NCBI GenBank assembly: GCA_002633005.1
Contig: NMRA01000462.1
Span: 3,431-40,430 of the forward strand
Direction of reading: 5' to 3'
Source of the DNA: Phoronis australis
Lineage: Eukaryota > Phoronida > Phoronidae
Length of the DNA stretch: 37,000 nt
The translations under genes and the position numbers were made by a program. Shown here piece by piece: positions 1 to 8,454 of the stretch; position 1 is the first letter of the stretch, and each line of letters begins with the position of its first letter. The notes below the pieces were generated by a model, which was not told where the DNA came from, did not search any database, and saw only the letters and a list, made by a program, of their open reading frames with translations.

Positions 1-30
1 CCGGAGGGTTCAAATTGGAAGTTCGCGTCG

Positions 31-82
31 TATGACATCGTATGACGTCATATGACGTAGGAGATGCGAGCCTCATTTGCAT
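31..82 (+). promoter_or_regulatory. Three phased CRE-like motifs plus an octamer motif
   Basis: Three copies of TATGACRT start exactly 10 bp apart (31, 41 and 51), so they fall on one helical face. The middle copy holds a perfect palindromic TGACGTCA (43-50). A perfect octamer ATTTGCAT follows at 75-82. CREB/ATF factors bind the first motif type and POU factors the second. No TATA box or start site can be assigned, and the window edge hides any upstream context. Promoter or enhancer function is inference. Confidence 0.35.
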
Positions 83-261
83 ATTTAAGTGACATCTGTT
101 GGTTCAAAAAAGAGGATCATGCCCGAGTACATGCCTGGGAAGAGGCATCTTTTTAAGGGTAAAACAAGTCATGTTCAAAGCATCCTAGTGCCATTAATAT
201 GCAGTCTTTGGGGACCAAAGTGGTGCCATTTTATAGCTAAAGAGTTAAGCTTTCAAGCACA

Positions 262-441
262 ATGCTTGGATTCCAGACGACTTTAACATTTACTTTTGAA
301 ATCACTTTTGAATATCCGTTAAAATGCGCTAAAACAGTTGTCCCTTCCTGGTCATCTCTTCCTGCTGAAAAGCATGACAGTGTGAAGTTTTATTCCTTGC
401 CTGGGAGGGAACTGGTGTTTTATCGGCTCAAGAAACACTGA
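262..441 (+). CDS. Possible small terminal exon (59-codon ORF) of unknown product
   Basis: An ATG-started frame of 59 codons ends at TGA 439-441. An acceptor-like TTGGATTCCAG ends at about 274, so the stretch from 275 could instead be a terminal exon. An AATAAA lies at 463-468, only 22 bases past the stop, which would suit a very short 3' UTR. The peptide ends SLPGRELVFYRLKKH and has alternating hydrophobic residues near its start, with no domain I recognise. An upstream stop closes the frame before the ATG. It could be a chance ORF; the poly(A) signal and acceptor are the only support. Confidence 0.3.
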   Translation: MLGFQTTLTFTFEITFEYPLKCAKTVVPSWSSLPAEKHDSVKFYSLPGRELVFYRLKKH

Positions 442-462
442 AGACCAAAAATATCTAAAGAG

Positions 463-468
463 AATAAA
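463..468 (+). terminator. AATAAA poly(A) signal candidate
   Basis: A canonical AATAAA follows the TGA at 439-441. Such hexamers occur by chance in AT-rich DNA, so this is only supportive of the preceding ORF being a 3' end. Confidence 0.25.
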
Positions 469-504
469 ACCTAACATGTACATTTCCATGTATAATTGAA
501 GCAT

Positions 505-630
505 AATTTAAAAATATTATGGGTGGTTGCATTTCAACGTAATTAAAAATTATGGGTGGTGGGTTGGAAAAATGAAAGAAAAATATGGGTAGTGGGTGCA
601 AAATGAAAGTGCGTCCCACCACTCCCATAC
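505..630. repeat. Degenerate TATGGGTRGT tandem motif with inverted partner
   Basis: The motif ATTATGGGTGGT or ATATGGGTAGT appears three times (about 518, 549 and 583), each preceded by an A-rich run. A CCCACCACTCCC follows at about 616, the complement of the GGGTGGTGGG part. This looks like a decayed repeat or foldback. The rest of 640-868 shows nothing I can name. Confidence 0.3.
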
Positions 631-868
631 ATATTTTACTGGAACAGCCGTTAGAGTATCGTGAATATTTTGGCACAAAATAGTCCATCTTTGATTCAAA
701 AAGTTTCAGTTAGTGGAATTGTTTTTGTTGGGTTGTTACCCGATTGATCATATAAGTGATGTTGGTCGATAAATATGAGTAGACAAAGCAAAACGTTTTT
801 GAACTGATGCAGGCTACATCCAGCAACTGCTCATTACCGGATATCGTTTATTAACTATAAACACTAGA

Positions 869-1033
869 TGTCGTAACAATACGGTTACGTATCCTCCCCT
901 TTAGGTTTAGAACACTCGCCATTGTGTTCGTTAAGGTTTTTTCCCCGGACCCCGTCTCGTTTTCCGGTTTCTGTCGATTCGACTTGTTCGTCAATAAACG
1001 CTATCAAACCTTGTTTTATTTAACTTACTGTTG
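869..1033 (+). repeat. 5' LTR-like end of a Ty3/gypsy element
   Basis: The stretch begins TGTCGTAACA, contains an AATAAA (993-998) followed by a T-rich tract, and lies directly before a TGGTGGCAGC primer-binding-like site and the gag ORF. This is the expected order of an LTR right edge, PBS and gag. The 3' edge does not end in the usual CA, and no second copy was found downstream, so the limits are inferred from position. At about 165 bp it would be a short LTR. Confidence 0.45.
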
Positions 1034-1047
1034 TGGTGGCAGCTGCT
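1034..1047 (+). other. Candidate tRNA primer-binding site
   Basis: TGGTGGCAGCTGCT begins with TGG, the complement of a tRNA CCA end, immediately after the LTR-like stretch. The tRNA species cannot be assigned with confidence. Confidence 0.4.
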
Positions 1048-1165
1048 CTTACCCACCCGAAGATACTCTAATGCAACTTTAGTCTTCTGACAACAAGGAC
1101 ACTTGTTATTTTTGAGTGTATGACGTGAGTAATTGACATTTTTAGATCCGGAACCTTCATTCAAC

Positions 1166-2370
1166 ATGGCCGTACGCGCCCCCAAACAGTGGTCTTTAAC
1201 TAAAACAGAGACCATCACCACGTATGAGAACTGGGGGCAGAATCTTATATATACTCTTAGTCTAGACAAAACCTTTGAGCCGTTTCTGACTTCTCAGTGG
1301 TTCAAGAAAACCAGTTTCAACCCGTTGCGAGGTCTCGTCGATGACGGCACCGACGTCGATGCTGCCGAGCGACTGACCGCCGTACAAAAGAATGCTCGAC
1401 TTGAACTCATGCTCGGACAAGTGACTAACTACTACCCCGTCATCTCCCGGAACTCGATAGTAAAGATCTCGGTGTCTCTGGCTGACATCTGGCAAAAAAT
1501 CAGACAGCACTTTGGCTTTGCCTCAACCGGCGCTCATTTTTTAGACCTTTGCAATATCCGCCTGCAACCCGACGAGCGTCCCGAGGACCTCTACCAACGT
1601 TTGACTGCCTTCTTCGAAGACAATCTCCTCTCACCTGACTGTGGCCTTGCCCACCATGGAGCCGCCGTGGATTATGAGGAGGACTTGACCCCGACGCTGG
1701 AAAATGTTACTGTATATATATGGCTTGGACTGGTTCACCCTGGCTTGCCACTTCTAGTCAAGCAAAAGTATGGCGTTGAGCTTCGTAACAACACGCTTGT
1801 TTCGATTAAAACGGAAATATCTCTCGCACTAACTTCACTCCTGGAGGAACTCCGGACTATCGAGGACCCCCGTGTGATGCGCATTGGTGCACCTCCTGGT
1901 CGCAGAAGAAAGTTTTATTCTTGCATTTTCTGCAAGACCACCGGCCGACCATTGTCTTCCCACAACCTTGAAGATTGCAGATTCCTACTTGACAGCGATA
2001 AGCGTCGCATCACCAGATCACGCCGGGTTACGGATTTTGAAGACGATGACGCTGATCTTGACGACGAACCGTCCACCGAAGCTGCCGACGCCTCCTGTGG
2101 CTTTATGTCACCTGACATCCAATCAGATCGACGTGTCACTATTATGCAGTCTCCTGTCTTGAAATTCTTCTTCGAGGATCATCCCGTGCAAGTCACACTA
2201 GACACTGGTGCTACTACTAACATGGTGCGCGAGTATGCCGTATCGTTATACGGTATGACTATTTCCCCCGCTTCGCAGATAGCCCGCCAGGCCGACGGCA
2301 TTACCCCCCTTGAGGTTGTTGGCGAGATCCACTGCCGGCTTACACGTAGCTCTCACAACTTTCGTCCGGA
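1166..2370 (+). pseudogene. Ty3/gypsy gag and aspartic protease region (5' part of broken polyprotein)
   Basis: The frame is open from upstream and the ATG at 1166 (MAVRAPK) is the best start. The first ~240 residues resemble the gag of metazoan Ty3/gypsy elements. A single unusual zinc knuckle, C-X2-C-X9-H-X4-C, is encoded at 1922-1978. An acidic linker follows, then an aspartic protease with the active-site motif LDTGATTNMV (DTGA at 2201-2212). Near 2370 the homologous reading moves from frame 2 to frame 1, so one or two bases have been gained or lost; the remaining frame-2 residues up to 2629 are not real. The gag has no second knuckle. GC content is well above the flanks, as expected for a transposed unit. 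The protein would act in particle assembly and polyprotein cleavage; the copy is dead. Confidence 0.85.
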
Positions 2371-3300
2371 TGTGTGGTGGTTCGCCAGCTTGATGTTGAC
2401 ATTCTTGCTGGAAATCCCTTCATGTCCTACAATGACATTGCTGTTCACCCCGCTATGCGCCAGATCGTACATGTTGGTTCTGATGTCGTCCCCTGCGGTG
2501 TCAGTACTCCCAAGGAGACGTTACCCACCGCACGACTTACCCAGTCTTTTCTCATGCGTTGCCCAAAGCGTTCTGTCGTTCTCCCCGGCCAGTACATCGA
2601 ACTACCGACCACGGCTGATGCCCCCCTAGATACCACTTCGGCGTTCGAACCTAGGTTGGATAACCCTCTCGATAAATCACTCGACCCTAAGATGGCTTGG
2701 CCACGACCATAGGAAATCTCCTCAGTCGCCCACACTGTTCGTGTAAAGAACTATACTGATTCACCAATGCTAATTAAACATGGCGAACACATCTACCAGG
2801 TGCAACAACTTTCAGAGTCGCTACCCGCCCGTGTCACAGGTCCTACTACATCCGCCACTAGCACCCCGCCTCCAGGCCCCCATACTAGACCACCATTTTC
2901 TGATTCCATCAAGCTTGACCCTGATTTACTCCTCCCTGGCGACATGCGGTTCCGCTTCCAAAACCCTGCCGTTTCTAGGTACAATGGCGCTAGTGGGAAG
3001 ATAGAGGTTGTTGTGAATTTTGGACCCACTCTCCCTCCTCAACGGAAAGGCCGACTTCCCCAATACAACCTCGAATCTCTTGTTGAACTTCAGACACAAT
3101 TTGATGAGCTCGAGGCAGCTGGTGTTTTCGCCAAGCCAGAACAGGTGAATGTTCATGTAGAATATCTCAACATCTCATTCCTCATCAAAAAGCCAAGCGG
3201 CGGTTGTCGGCTTGTTACCTCGTTTGGAGACGTTGCCCGCTATTGTAAGTCCCAACCGTCCCTCATGCCCAATGTGGACAGTGTCCTACGCGACATCGGA
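2371..3300 (+). pseudogene. Gypsy pol: protease C-terminus, linker and RT N-terminus, with in-frame stop
   Basis: After the frameshift, frame 1 continues the protease with LDVDILAGNPFM, a typical C-terminal motif. A TAG at 2710-2712 interrupts the frame, which then resumes and stays open to 3318. The segment then carries a proline-rich linker and the start of reverse transcriptase, including a QFDELEAAGVFAKPE-type helix and the [15 protein letters not shown] strand typical of gypsy RTs. Near 3300 homology passes to frame 2. The lesions are therefore one nonsense codon and two frameshifts within about 930 bp, so this copy cannot make an enzyme. Codon and GC content match the upstream gag rather than the AT-rich flanks. 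Confidence 0.8.
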
Positions 3301-3594
3301 AAATCTCATAGTATCTGACCTCTTGCAGTCCTTCTACCAGATTCCTCTCAGTCATTCATCTATGAAATATTGTGGTGTCGCTACGCCATTTAAAGGCATT
3401 CGCGTTTACACTCGATCTGCAATGGGGATGCCGGGATCAGAGACTTGTCTTGAGAAGCTCATGTCCAGAGTTCTGGGTGATTTCATTCAACAAGGTTGGG
3501 TCACCAAAATCGCAGATGATCTGTATGTAGGTGGAAGCTCACCTGACCAGGTGCTCCAACGTTGGCGACTAGTCCTCCGGGCTGTTCGGCGNCG
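3301..3594 (+). pseudogene. Gypsy reverse transcriptase core, truncated
   Basis: Frame 2 encodes the RT palm, with [10 protein letters not shown], a SAMGMPGSE turn and the catalytic box IADDLYVGG (ADD at 3512-3520; here Ala replaces the common Tyr of YADD). Coding homology stops at a single N (3592). The RT thumb, connection and most of RNase H, which would need several hundred more bases, are missing before homology resumes at about 3771. Either an internal deletion plus insertion or an assembly join explains this. Confidence 0.85.
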
Positions 3595-3770
3595 ATGACA
3601 ACCGGTAATCATACGCTCAGAGAGAAGGGTCAAATACTGTTAAAAAATCGCTTTTGGCAAAAAAGGCGAAAAGAATATAAAGAAAGGGTGTCGAAAATAA
3701 GAATTTATGTAGTAAGTATTTTCGGATACTGGAACCACATGGGCAGTTTGCAAGAAGGACTTTAAGTATC
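3595..3770. other. Unrelated AT-rich filler where RT/RNase H coding should be
   Basis: About 175 bases with no reading frame that continues RT lie between the RT core and the RNase H tail. The composition is AT-rich, unlike the element. No repeat or TIR is evident. It begins next to the N at 3592. Confidence 0.5.
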
Positions 3771-4211
3771 GACGTTTCTATCTACATTGAGCCGTTATGG
3801 CGTTTCTTTACACCACATTGCCGGTGCAGCGAACCTCCCCTCCGACTTCTCCAGAAGAAACCCAACATCCTGCCAAGACTCCTCTTGTCAGGTATGTAAG
3901 TTCATTGCCGAACTGGAAGATTCAGTCGTTCGAAGCTTGTCGGTTGATGATGTTCTTCAGAGCGCCATGCGTATGCCCTTCACAAGCCTCGCAGCTTGGC
4001 TGTTGACCCAACAGGAATGCCCAGACCTTCGCCTAAGCGATGCCCACCTGTCTCAGGATACTCGCCCATCGCGTAAACAAAGCAAAATCAAAGATGTCAG
4101 GCGTTATCTCAATGCGGGCTCAATCGCCAACGACGGCGTCTTAGTTGATAAGTCAGCTGAGTCATTCCAACCCCCAACGGGAACGTATCGTTGTCCCACG
4201 CCCCGTTCTGA
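3771..4211 (+). pseudogene. Gypsy RNase H tail and linker to integrase
   Basis: Frame 1 resumes homology with SRYGVSLHHIAGAANLPSDF, the conserved end of gypsy RNase H (HIxGxxNxxxDxxSR type). A linker with a CQVC pair follows, leading toward the integrase zinc-binding region. Between about 4150 and 4210 the frame is lost again, and the last residues before TGA at 4213-4215 are out of frame. The region would join the polymerase to the integrase in an intact element. Confidence 0.75.
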
Positions 4212-4740
4212 ATGAATTTGCTCACAGCCATTCACATACGCTTTGCCATCCATCCAAGTACCAAACAAAGCGTCTCTTTACTCGCTACTTCTTTTGCACT
4301 TGACATCGATAAGGCCATTGACGCTGTCACTTCTGCCTGTCACATCTGCCAGTCCGTCAAAACCATACCTGCCTATTTCCAACCCCAGTCTAACCCCCCT
4401 CCGACGTTGTCGGCTCGTCATTCGCGGCTGATATTATGCGACGTCATCGGCAGTTCATCTTCGTTATCAGGGAGACTGTCACTTCATACACGTTAACCTC
4501 CCTAATCCAAAATGAGACTCATGATGAACTTCGAAACATTCTAGTTATTCTTTGTTCTGCATTATGCCCTCTTACTGAAAACGGAATAACTGTTCGAGTC
4601 GACGCGGCTCCTGGATTCGTTGCTTTGAAGAATGACCAGATGTTACTTTCACGTGGTATTCACCTTGACATTGGTCAAGTTAAGAACGCCAATAAGAATC
4701 CTGTGGCTGAACATGCAGTTGGTGAGTTGGGCATCAGTAA
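4212..4740 (+). pseudogene. Gypsy integrase (zinc-binding and D,D35E core), broken
   Basis: Frame 3 (4212-4425) holds the zinc-binding part, with the conserved CHICQSVK. Homology then passes to frame 2, where three acidic residues stand in the retroviral-type order: Asp at 4430, Asp at 4601 and Glu at 4709. The last two are separated by exactly 35 residues, so the D,D35E core is preserved despite the frameshifts. Typical motifs follow, with LLSRGIHLDIGQVKNANKNP then the catalytic Glu. After GELG the similarity ends abruptly at about 4735, where an unrelated repeat begins. The integrase C-terminus, the polypurine tract and the 3' LTR are not found. The enzyme would insert the cDNA copy into host DNA. 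Confidence 0.85.
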
Positions 4741-4920
4741 GAAATAGGCTACTGTCTTCTTCAGTAAACCAACCACTGTGCAGCAAATCGGTCAACAAAG
4801 GAACAGCGTTATCAGAAAATCTCGATTAATTCGAAAAGTTAAGACGTCCTAGCGAAAAATGAAAAATATCTTATGAAAGCCGGTTAAAACTCTACCGAAC
4901 TGTACAGATTTCTGGTCGGT
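4737..4920 (+). repeat. Diverged dispersed repeat, copy 1
   Basis: The stretch from TAAGAAATAGGCTAC to the AAGCCGGTTAAAACTCTA region matches 5502-5660 in order and orientation. Shared landmarks are RTCAGAAAATCTC, AATTCRAAAAGT and AGACGTCCTA. It abuts the broken integrase exactly, so it truncated or replaced the element's 3' end. The repeat family is not recognised. Confidence 0.65.
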
Positions 4921-5416
4921 TAATATACATGGCAAGAAAATCCCGGCAAACAAAATTATTTGCAAAAAAACGCCAAATTTGACAATTTTCTCCCCGAAAT
5001 ATCCACTTCCCTGCAAGTGCTAGAAGAAGTCTGACTACAGATTCAGAATGCTCATCCTCACTAGAGTCTAACTATGTGGTCATAGTAAGTCTCTTACCAG
5101 CTACGTTTTTAGCAAATTTAATCTGTCTGACAGCCACCTGAAATCGCACCCGGTTTCTCGGACAGCAGACGACAGACGACAGGGGTTGATAGCAAATGAG
5201 AGCCACCAGTTTGCATCAAAAGTAGGTAAACTTGGCTTTTCTCATTCAAAAACAAGTAAATAAGTTTCCTGGCAATTGTTGTCAACAATTTCCTCAAACC
5301 ACCCGCCAAACCTGACACACGCCCTCAACATAAATTCTAGGGACTAGAAAATGCTCCGTCGCTGCAGCCTGACTGTGCAGTGCTACCTACAGTCTTGAGC
5401 GTCAATAGACAAAATT
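4921..5416. other. Non-coding stretch between two repeat copies
   Basis: AT-rich DNA with no convincing gene. A short ORF on the minus strand (5118-5318) has no recognisable features. A GACAGACGACAG-type dinucleotide-rich patch lies at about 5162-5180. Confidence 0.4.
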
Positions 5417-5465
5417 AACGACGATGATGATTATGATGATGAAGGTGGCGATGATGAACAACATC
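5417..5465. repeat. Imperfect GAT microsatellite
   Basis: Runs of GATGATGATTATGATGATGA with interruptions form a trinucleotide-rich patch just upstream of the second copy of the dispersed repeat. Confidence 0.7.
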
Positions 5466-5501
5466 ATAACATTCATACGACGAACTTAGATGTCATAACT
5501 T

Positions 5502-5660
5502 AGTAAGAAATAAGCTACAGTCTTGTTCAAATAAACTAAACCAACATCAATGCAGTAAGAGCTATCAGAAAATCTCAAATAATTCAAAAAGTAGACGTCC
5601 TAACCAAAAATGGAAAACAACTTCTGAAAGCCCGTTCCAAATTCTATCTAAATTGATAGT
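5502..5660 (+). repeat. Diverged dispersed repeat, copy 2
   Basis: Same order of landmarks as 4737-4920 (TAAGAAATAAGCTAC, GCTATCAGAAAATCTC, GTAGACGTCCTA), with substitutions and small indels. Being in the same orientation about 765 bp away, the pair may be a local duplication or two insertions. The following 5660-5870 is AT-rich with a small tandem of CGATTGAAAA at about 5850. Confidence 0.65.
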
Positions 5661-5869
5661 TTCGCAACATTCCATAATTTTTTCGAAAAAACTGAAATTT
5701 TTTAGTTTTTTTGAAATTCAAAGTCAAATAACTCGAAAACGGTAAGTTTGAGAAAACGTTACTGCAAAACTTTTGAAAGAACATACTTCAAGGAATCCAC
5801 ATGCAAAAATTCATGTCATTTGCTCTTCCCGTTAAAATGCGACCATAGAACGATTGAAAACGATTGAAA

Positions 5870-6430
5870 ATGCGCCAGAGCCGCCATCTTGAAAATGACT
5901 TCCGGTTTGACAAAATTTTATAAAAACAGATTGAATGCAACAAACACGTTATCAGTTTGAAAATGATTGGTTCACCAATGTGCCCTCTACAGGAGAAAAC
6001 TTCGGCCAGTTATCAAGGTGCGCCTGCGCCCTTGCCGATATTTCCGCCATCTTTGACCGAAAGTTGAACACTTACGGCGCAGTTGTAGTGCTTGTGTGCT
6101 TTAATAATCGTGCCAACGTTCAGCTATGCACGTCGAAAAATGCGGCCTCTATGAGCAATGTCTTCATGATCTTGTTCAATAACCTGGTTCCCGGGCCTCA
6201 CAAGCTGACGTCACGGATTGCTGTGAAGGCCCAGGTACAGCGCACTAGAACGATGGCTTTCAATGGCTGTCAGCTGGCAATTTTTAACCAGGAAATTTGC
6301 TCTGCGCATGCTGACATCCGGTATTACGTTATCAGGTCGCTAGGTGTCCCTAGAGTAAAGTTATTTTGCGACTGGGTCGCGTTTGCGGTCGGGGGAACTC
6401 TCTGGTGAGGTAGCTGTTTATATATTGTGA
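5870..6430. promoter_or_regulatory. CpG-rich promoter-like region with YY1, ETS, NRF-1 and CRE-type motifs
   Basis: CpG density is clearly higher than in the flanks. Motifs include GCCGCCATCTTG (YY1-type) with ACTTCCGG (ETS-type) at about 5880-5905, a second CCGCCATCTTTG at about 6043, an NRF-1-like TGCGCCTGCGCC at about 6021, and CTGACGTCACGG (CRE) at about 6205. A 157-codon ORF (5935-6408) runs through it. I do not call it a gene: it shows no domain, and open frames are common in CpG-rich DNA. The position just upstream of the signal-peptide exon relic at 6565 suits a housekeeping-type promoter. Confidence 0.4.
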
Positions 6431-6516
6431 TATTACCAAATAACTGAAGTAAAATCATGCAATGGGGCTATTCGGAGAATTCTCGCGGTGTCGCTGCTGT
6501 ACTAGTGGTGATTAAA

Positions 6517-6530
6517 TTGCGCATGCGTCG
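6517..6530. promoter_or_regulatory. NRF-1-like palindrome conserved in both paralogues
   Basis: TTGCGCATGCGTCG holds the NRF-1 core TGCGCATGCG about 40 bases upstream of the first exon relic. The same motif is found upstream of the inverted paralogue at 24832-24843. Conservation in both copies is seen; function is inferred. Confidence 0.45.
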
Positions 6531-6564
6531 CTGTCTGCATGTAAACAGCTGGGAAAAAGACGGA

Positions 6565-6769
6565 TTGTTATCAAAATACGTCGTCGCGCAAAGCCTTATT
6601 ATTACTATTTTCCGTGGTGCAAGTTTTCGACAGGTGGTCACAAATTACCAAAAGACCTAAGGTTACTACATTCGTGGAGCATTGCGGTCAAAAGGGTCAA
6701 CCAACTGAGAAAAAGTGTGTGGATGCCGAAGCCCCTTTGGGAGACTACATAAGTACATAAGGTTACTTG
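6565..6769 (+). pseudogene. Degenerate signal-peptide exon of a secreted-protein gene (copy A)
   Basis: The sequence aligns with the intact minus-strand exon at 24794-24578. Here the start codon is TTG instead of ATG. A frame slip after GGTGCAAGTTTT brings in an early TAA at 6658-6660. An extra short segment (AGTACATA) appears before the donor. The donor TTG|GTAAGT at 6769/6770 is intact. In the paralogue this exon encodes a hydrophobic leader and a three-Cys mature start. An upstream in-frame ATG at 6457 could restart the frame but gives no leader at the N-terminus. I judge this copy inactive unless spliced from another first exon. Confidence 0.7.
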
Positions 6770-7870
6770 GTAAGTTTTTAGCAATCAAGTTTCTATCGAC
6801 ATCGTTCGGTGATGTTATCCCCACCAGTTACCCACGGAATAACGGGTTTATTGAATGGAACTAAGTGTTTCTTTTCGGAAACTCACCCAGGACTCAGATG
6901 CCGGGTAGGCTAGCAGCACATACATATTGTCCTCCAAGGGTGGGAATGCGCCCAATATAAGAGGTGTGTGGTACGTGACGCTCAGAAGTCAGGGGTGCCT
7001 TTTTCACAGCAGTTTCTCTTCAAAGCTATGCTATGTCCAATAAAATTCTCTAGAAGAGTGGGTTTCCTTATCTCATAGCGGACCCCACCCCCAAGACTTC
7101 CAGATTAGTTACCAAATTTACATGAGTAAGCTATTCAGTAGACGTCATAACATTGCATTGGAATAAAAATTGACACCTAGAATGAATTTTACTTGAGGTC
7201 AGATGCTCATTTTAGGTGTCGTGAAAAATAAAATACACATTATTAAATCAGTTTTAGCTTGTTTCACATAGTTTAATTCAGATCTTAAATAAGACTTGGA
7301 TACAAAGATTTAGTTTCTACATATAAACATGAAGATGAAACGTCAAGTATGTTCTGCCTTACTAAAGTAGTTTTGTCTTGTGTTTTCTTTTATAATTTGC
7401 TAATATTTCTCTGACTACTCTGTTACAGGTGAGAGAAAACGACTGAAGCCAGCCGCCTGACCATCTATTTTACCTTTGGACAAAGTGAAAAGTAATCCTT
7501 CAGCAATAACCTGAGAGAATTGAACCTNTTTTGGATAACATTCATCTCCGAGAGGATATTTGAGGCCACGAAAATACCTGAAGTGTTTCTAAGGAAAATT
7601 TGTATATGTAAATAGGAAATATCCGAGGTGCTCCAGATGTTCCGAGGGTAAATTTGTAGCTACGAAAATACCCGAGAGGTGTTCCAAATGGGCCCTAACC
7701 TTTAGTTTTGTGCATATCTGGTACTAGAAGAATTTCCACCCATTTAGCCAGTGGCTAAAAAAACATTATGTTTATGGTCCGAGGTTTGGACTTAAAAAAA
7801 TTGTAGCCTAATGTTTCAAATGCACAATCTTTTTATAAGAGCTAATGCTAACAACTGAATCCTTTCGTAG

Positions 7871-7975
7871 TAATTCTTGGACAGCTGTCTTTTTCACCCA
7901 TTAAGCTTGAAGAAGTCGGCTCAGAGATTCCTGTTGTCAAAAATGAGTATGGTGTCCAAGCTTTTAAAAATACAG
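7871..7975 (+). CDS. Internal coding exon, unknown secreted or soluble protein (copy A gene)
   Basis: A CTTTCGTAG acceptor and an ACAG|GTATCG donor bound a 105-base exon. It reads two bases, 34 codons, then one base, so it is phase 1 at both ends. The product contains LSFSPIKLEEVGSEIP and KNEYGVQAFKNT. The entry phase matches the phase-1 donor of the signal-peptide exon at 6769, and the exit phase matches the exon at 8295. I know no domain with this sequence. Codon choice and splice phase agreement support a real exon; the family is unknown. The alternative acceptor at 7428 within the duplicated block would instead give a very short tail. Confidence 0.55.
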
Positions 7976-8294
7976 GTATCGTACTAAAACCCCTTTTGCA
8001 GTAGGAAAACGGTACCATTTGCAGTGTTTTTAACTTCCAGAGTGAAACCCGTTGTAGTCATGGGAAAAAGTTTGCTTTGGTAGGGATTTTTTCAAGCACC
8101 ATTTTGAAGAGAAATTGTTTGAGAAAAATTACCCAGTTGAGTGTCGTTTCTTGTATAAACTTGTGGGAGTACCCCCGTGGAATGGTTTTAGGAGGGTACT
8201 CTGAAAGCCCAAGGATGGTGGAATGAACCCTATCCCTATACCTTACAATGTGTGTTGAACATCTTGGAAAGTACAAGCACGATTGTTATTTCAG

Positions 8295-8454
8295 AATGCG
8301 CTCATCAGATGCCTTCTAGCTTCCAGATTTGCTTCGATTTAAATCCCTTAAAGTTGCTGTAAATGCGTCTGATGTGAAAAAGAATAAATTTTCATCTGAA
8401 CAACTTGCCACTATATACAGGAATTGGAATGACTATAAGAGGAAAATTTTCCAG
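8295..8454 (+). pseudogene. Next exon of the copy A gene, with a one-base frameshift
   Basis: Acceptor TTGTTATTTCAG ends at 8294 and donor TTCCAG|GTGATC follows 8454. Entering with the phase of the previous exon, the frame reads ECAHQMPSSFQICFDLNP, then meets TAA at about 8360. The next frame is open from about 8310 to the donor and reads VAVNASDVKKNKFSSEQL and YRNWNDYKRKIFQ, ending in phase 0. The exon is 160 bases, whereas both ends agree only if it were 161. One missing base near 8345-8360 fits, either a real lesion or a sequencing error. Homology is unknown. Confidence 0.5.

Larger units (their letters stand above)
6464..7535 (+). repeat. Inverted duplicate block, copy A (promoter, exon 1, intron 1)
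   Basis: This ~1.07-kb block matches the reverse complement of 23645-24905 nearly end to end. It starts at AATGGGGCTATTCGG and ends next to an N at 7528. It includes promoter, a signal-peptide exon, a GTAAGT donor, intron and an acceptor CTGTTACAG. A third piece of the left edge occurs at 21685-21740. The copies differ by scattered substitutions and indels. Confidence 0.85.

Noticed and set aside
4740-5700. 3' LTR of the gypsy element
   Set aside because: No stretch matches 869-1033; the CAAATAAACTAAAC near 5530 only resembles the poly(A) part by chance.
5935-6408. 157-codon ORF on the plus strand as a gene
   Set aside because: It lies in CpG-rich promoter-like DNA, shows no domain or repeat of a known family, and open frames are common in such composition.
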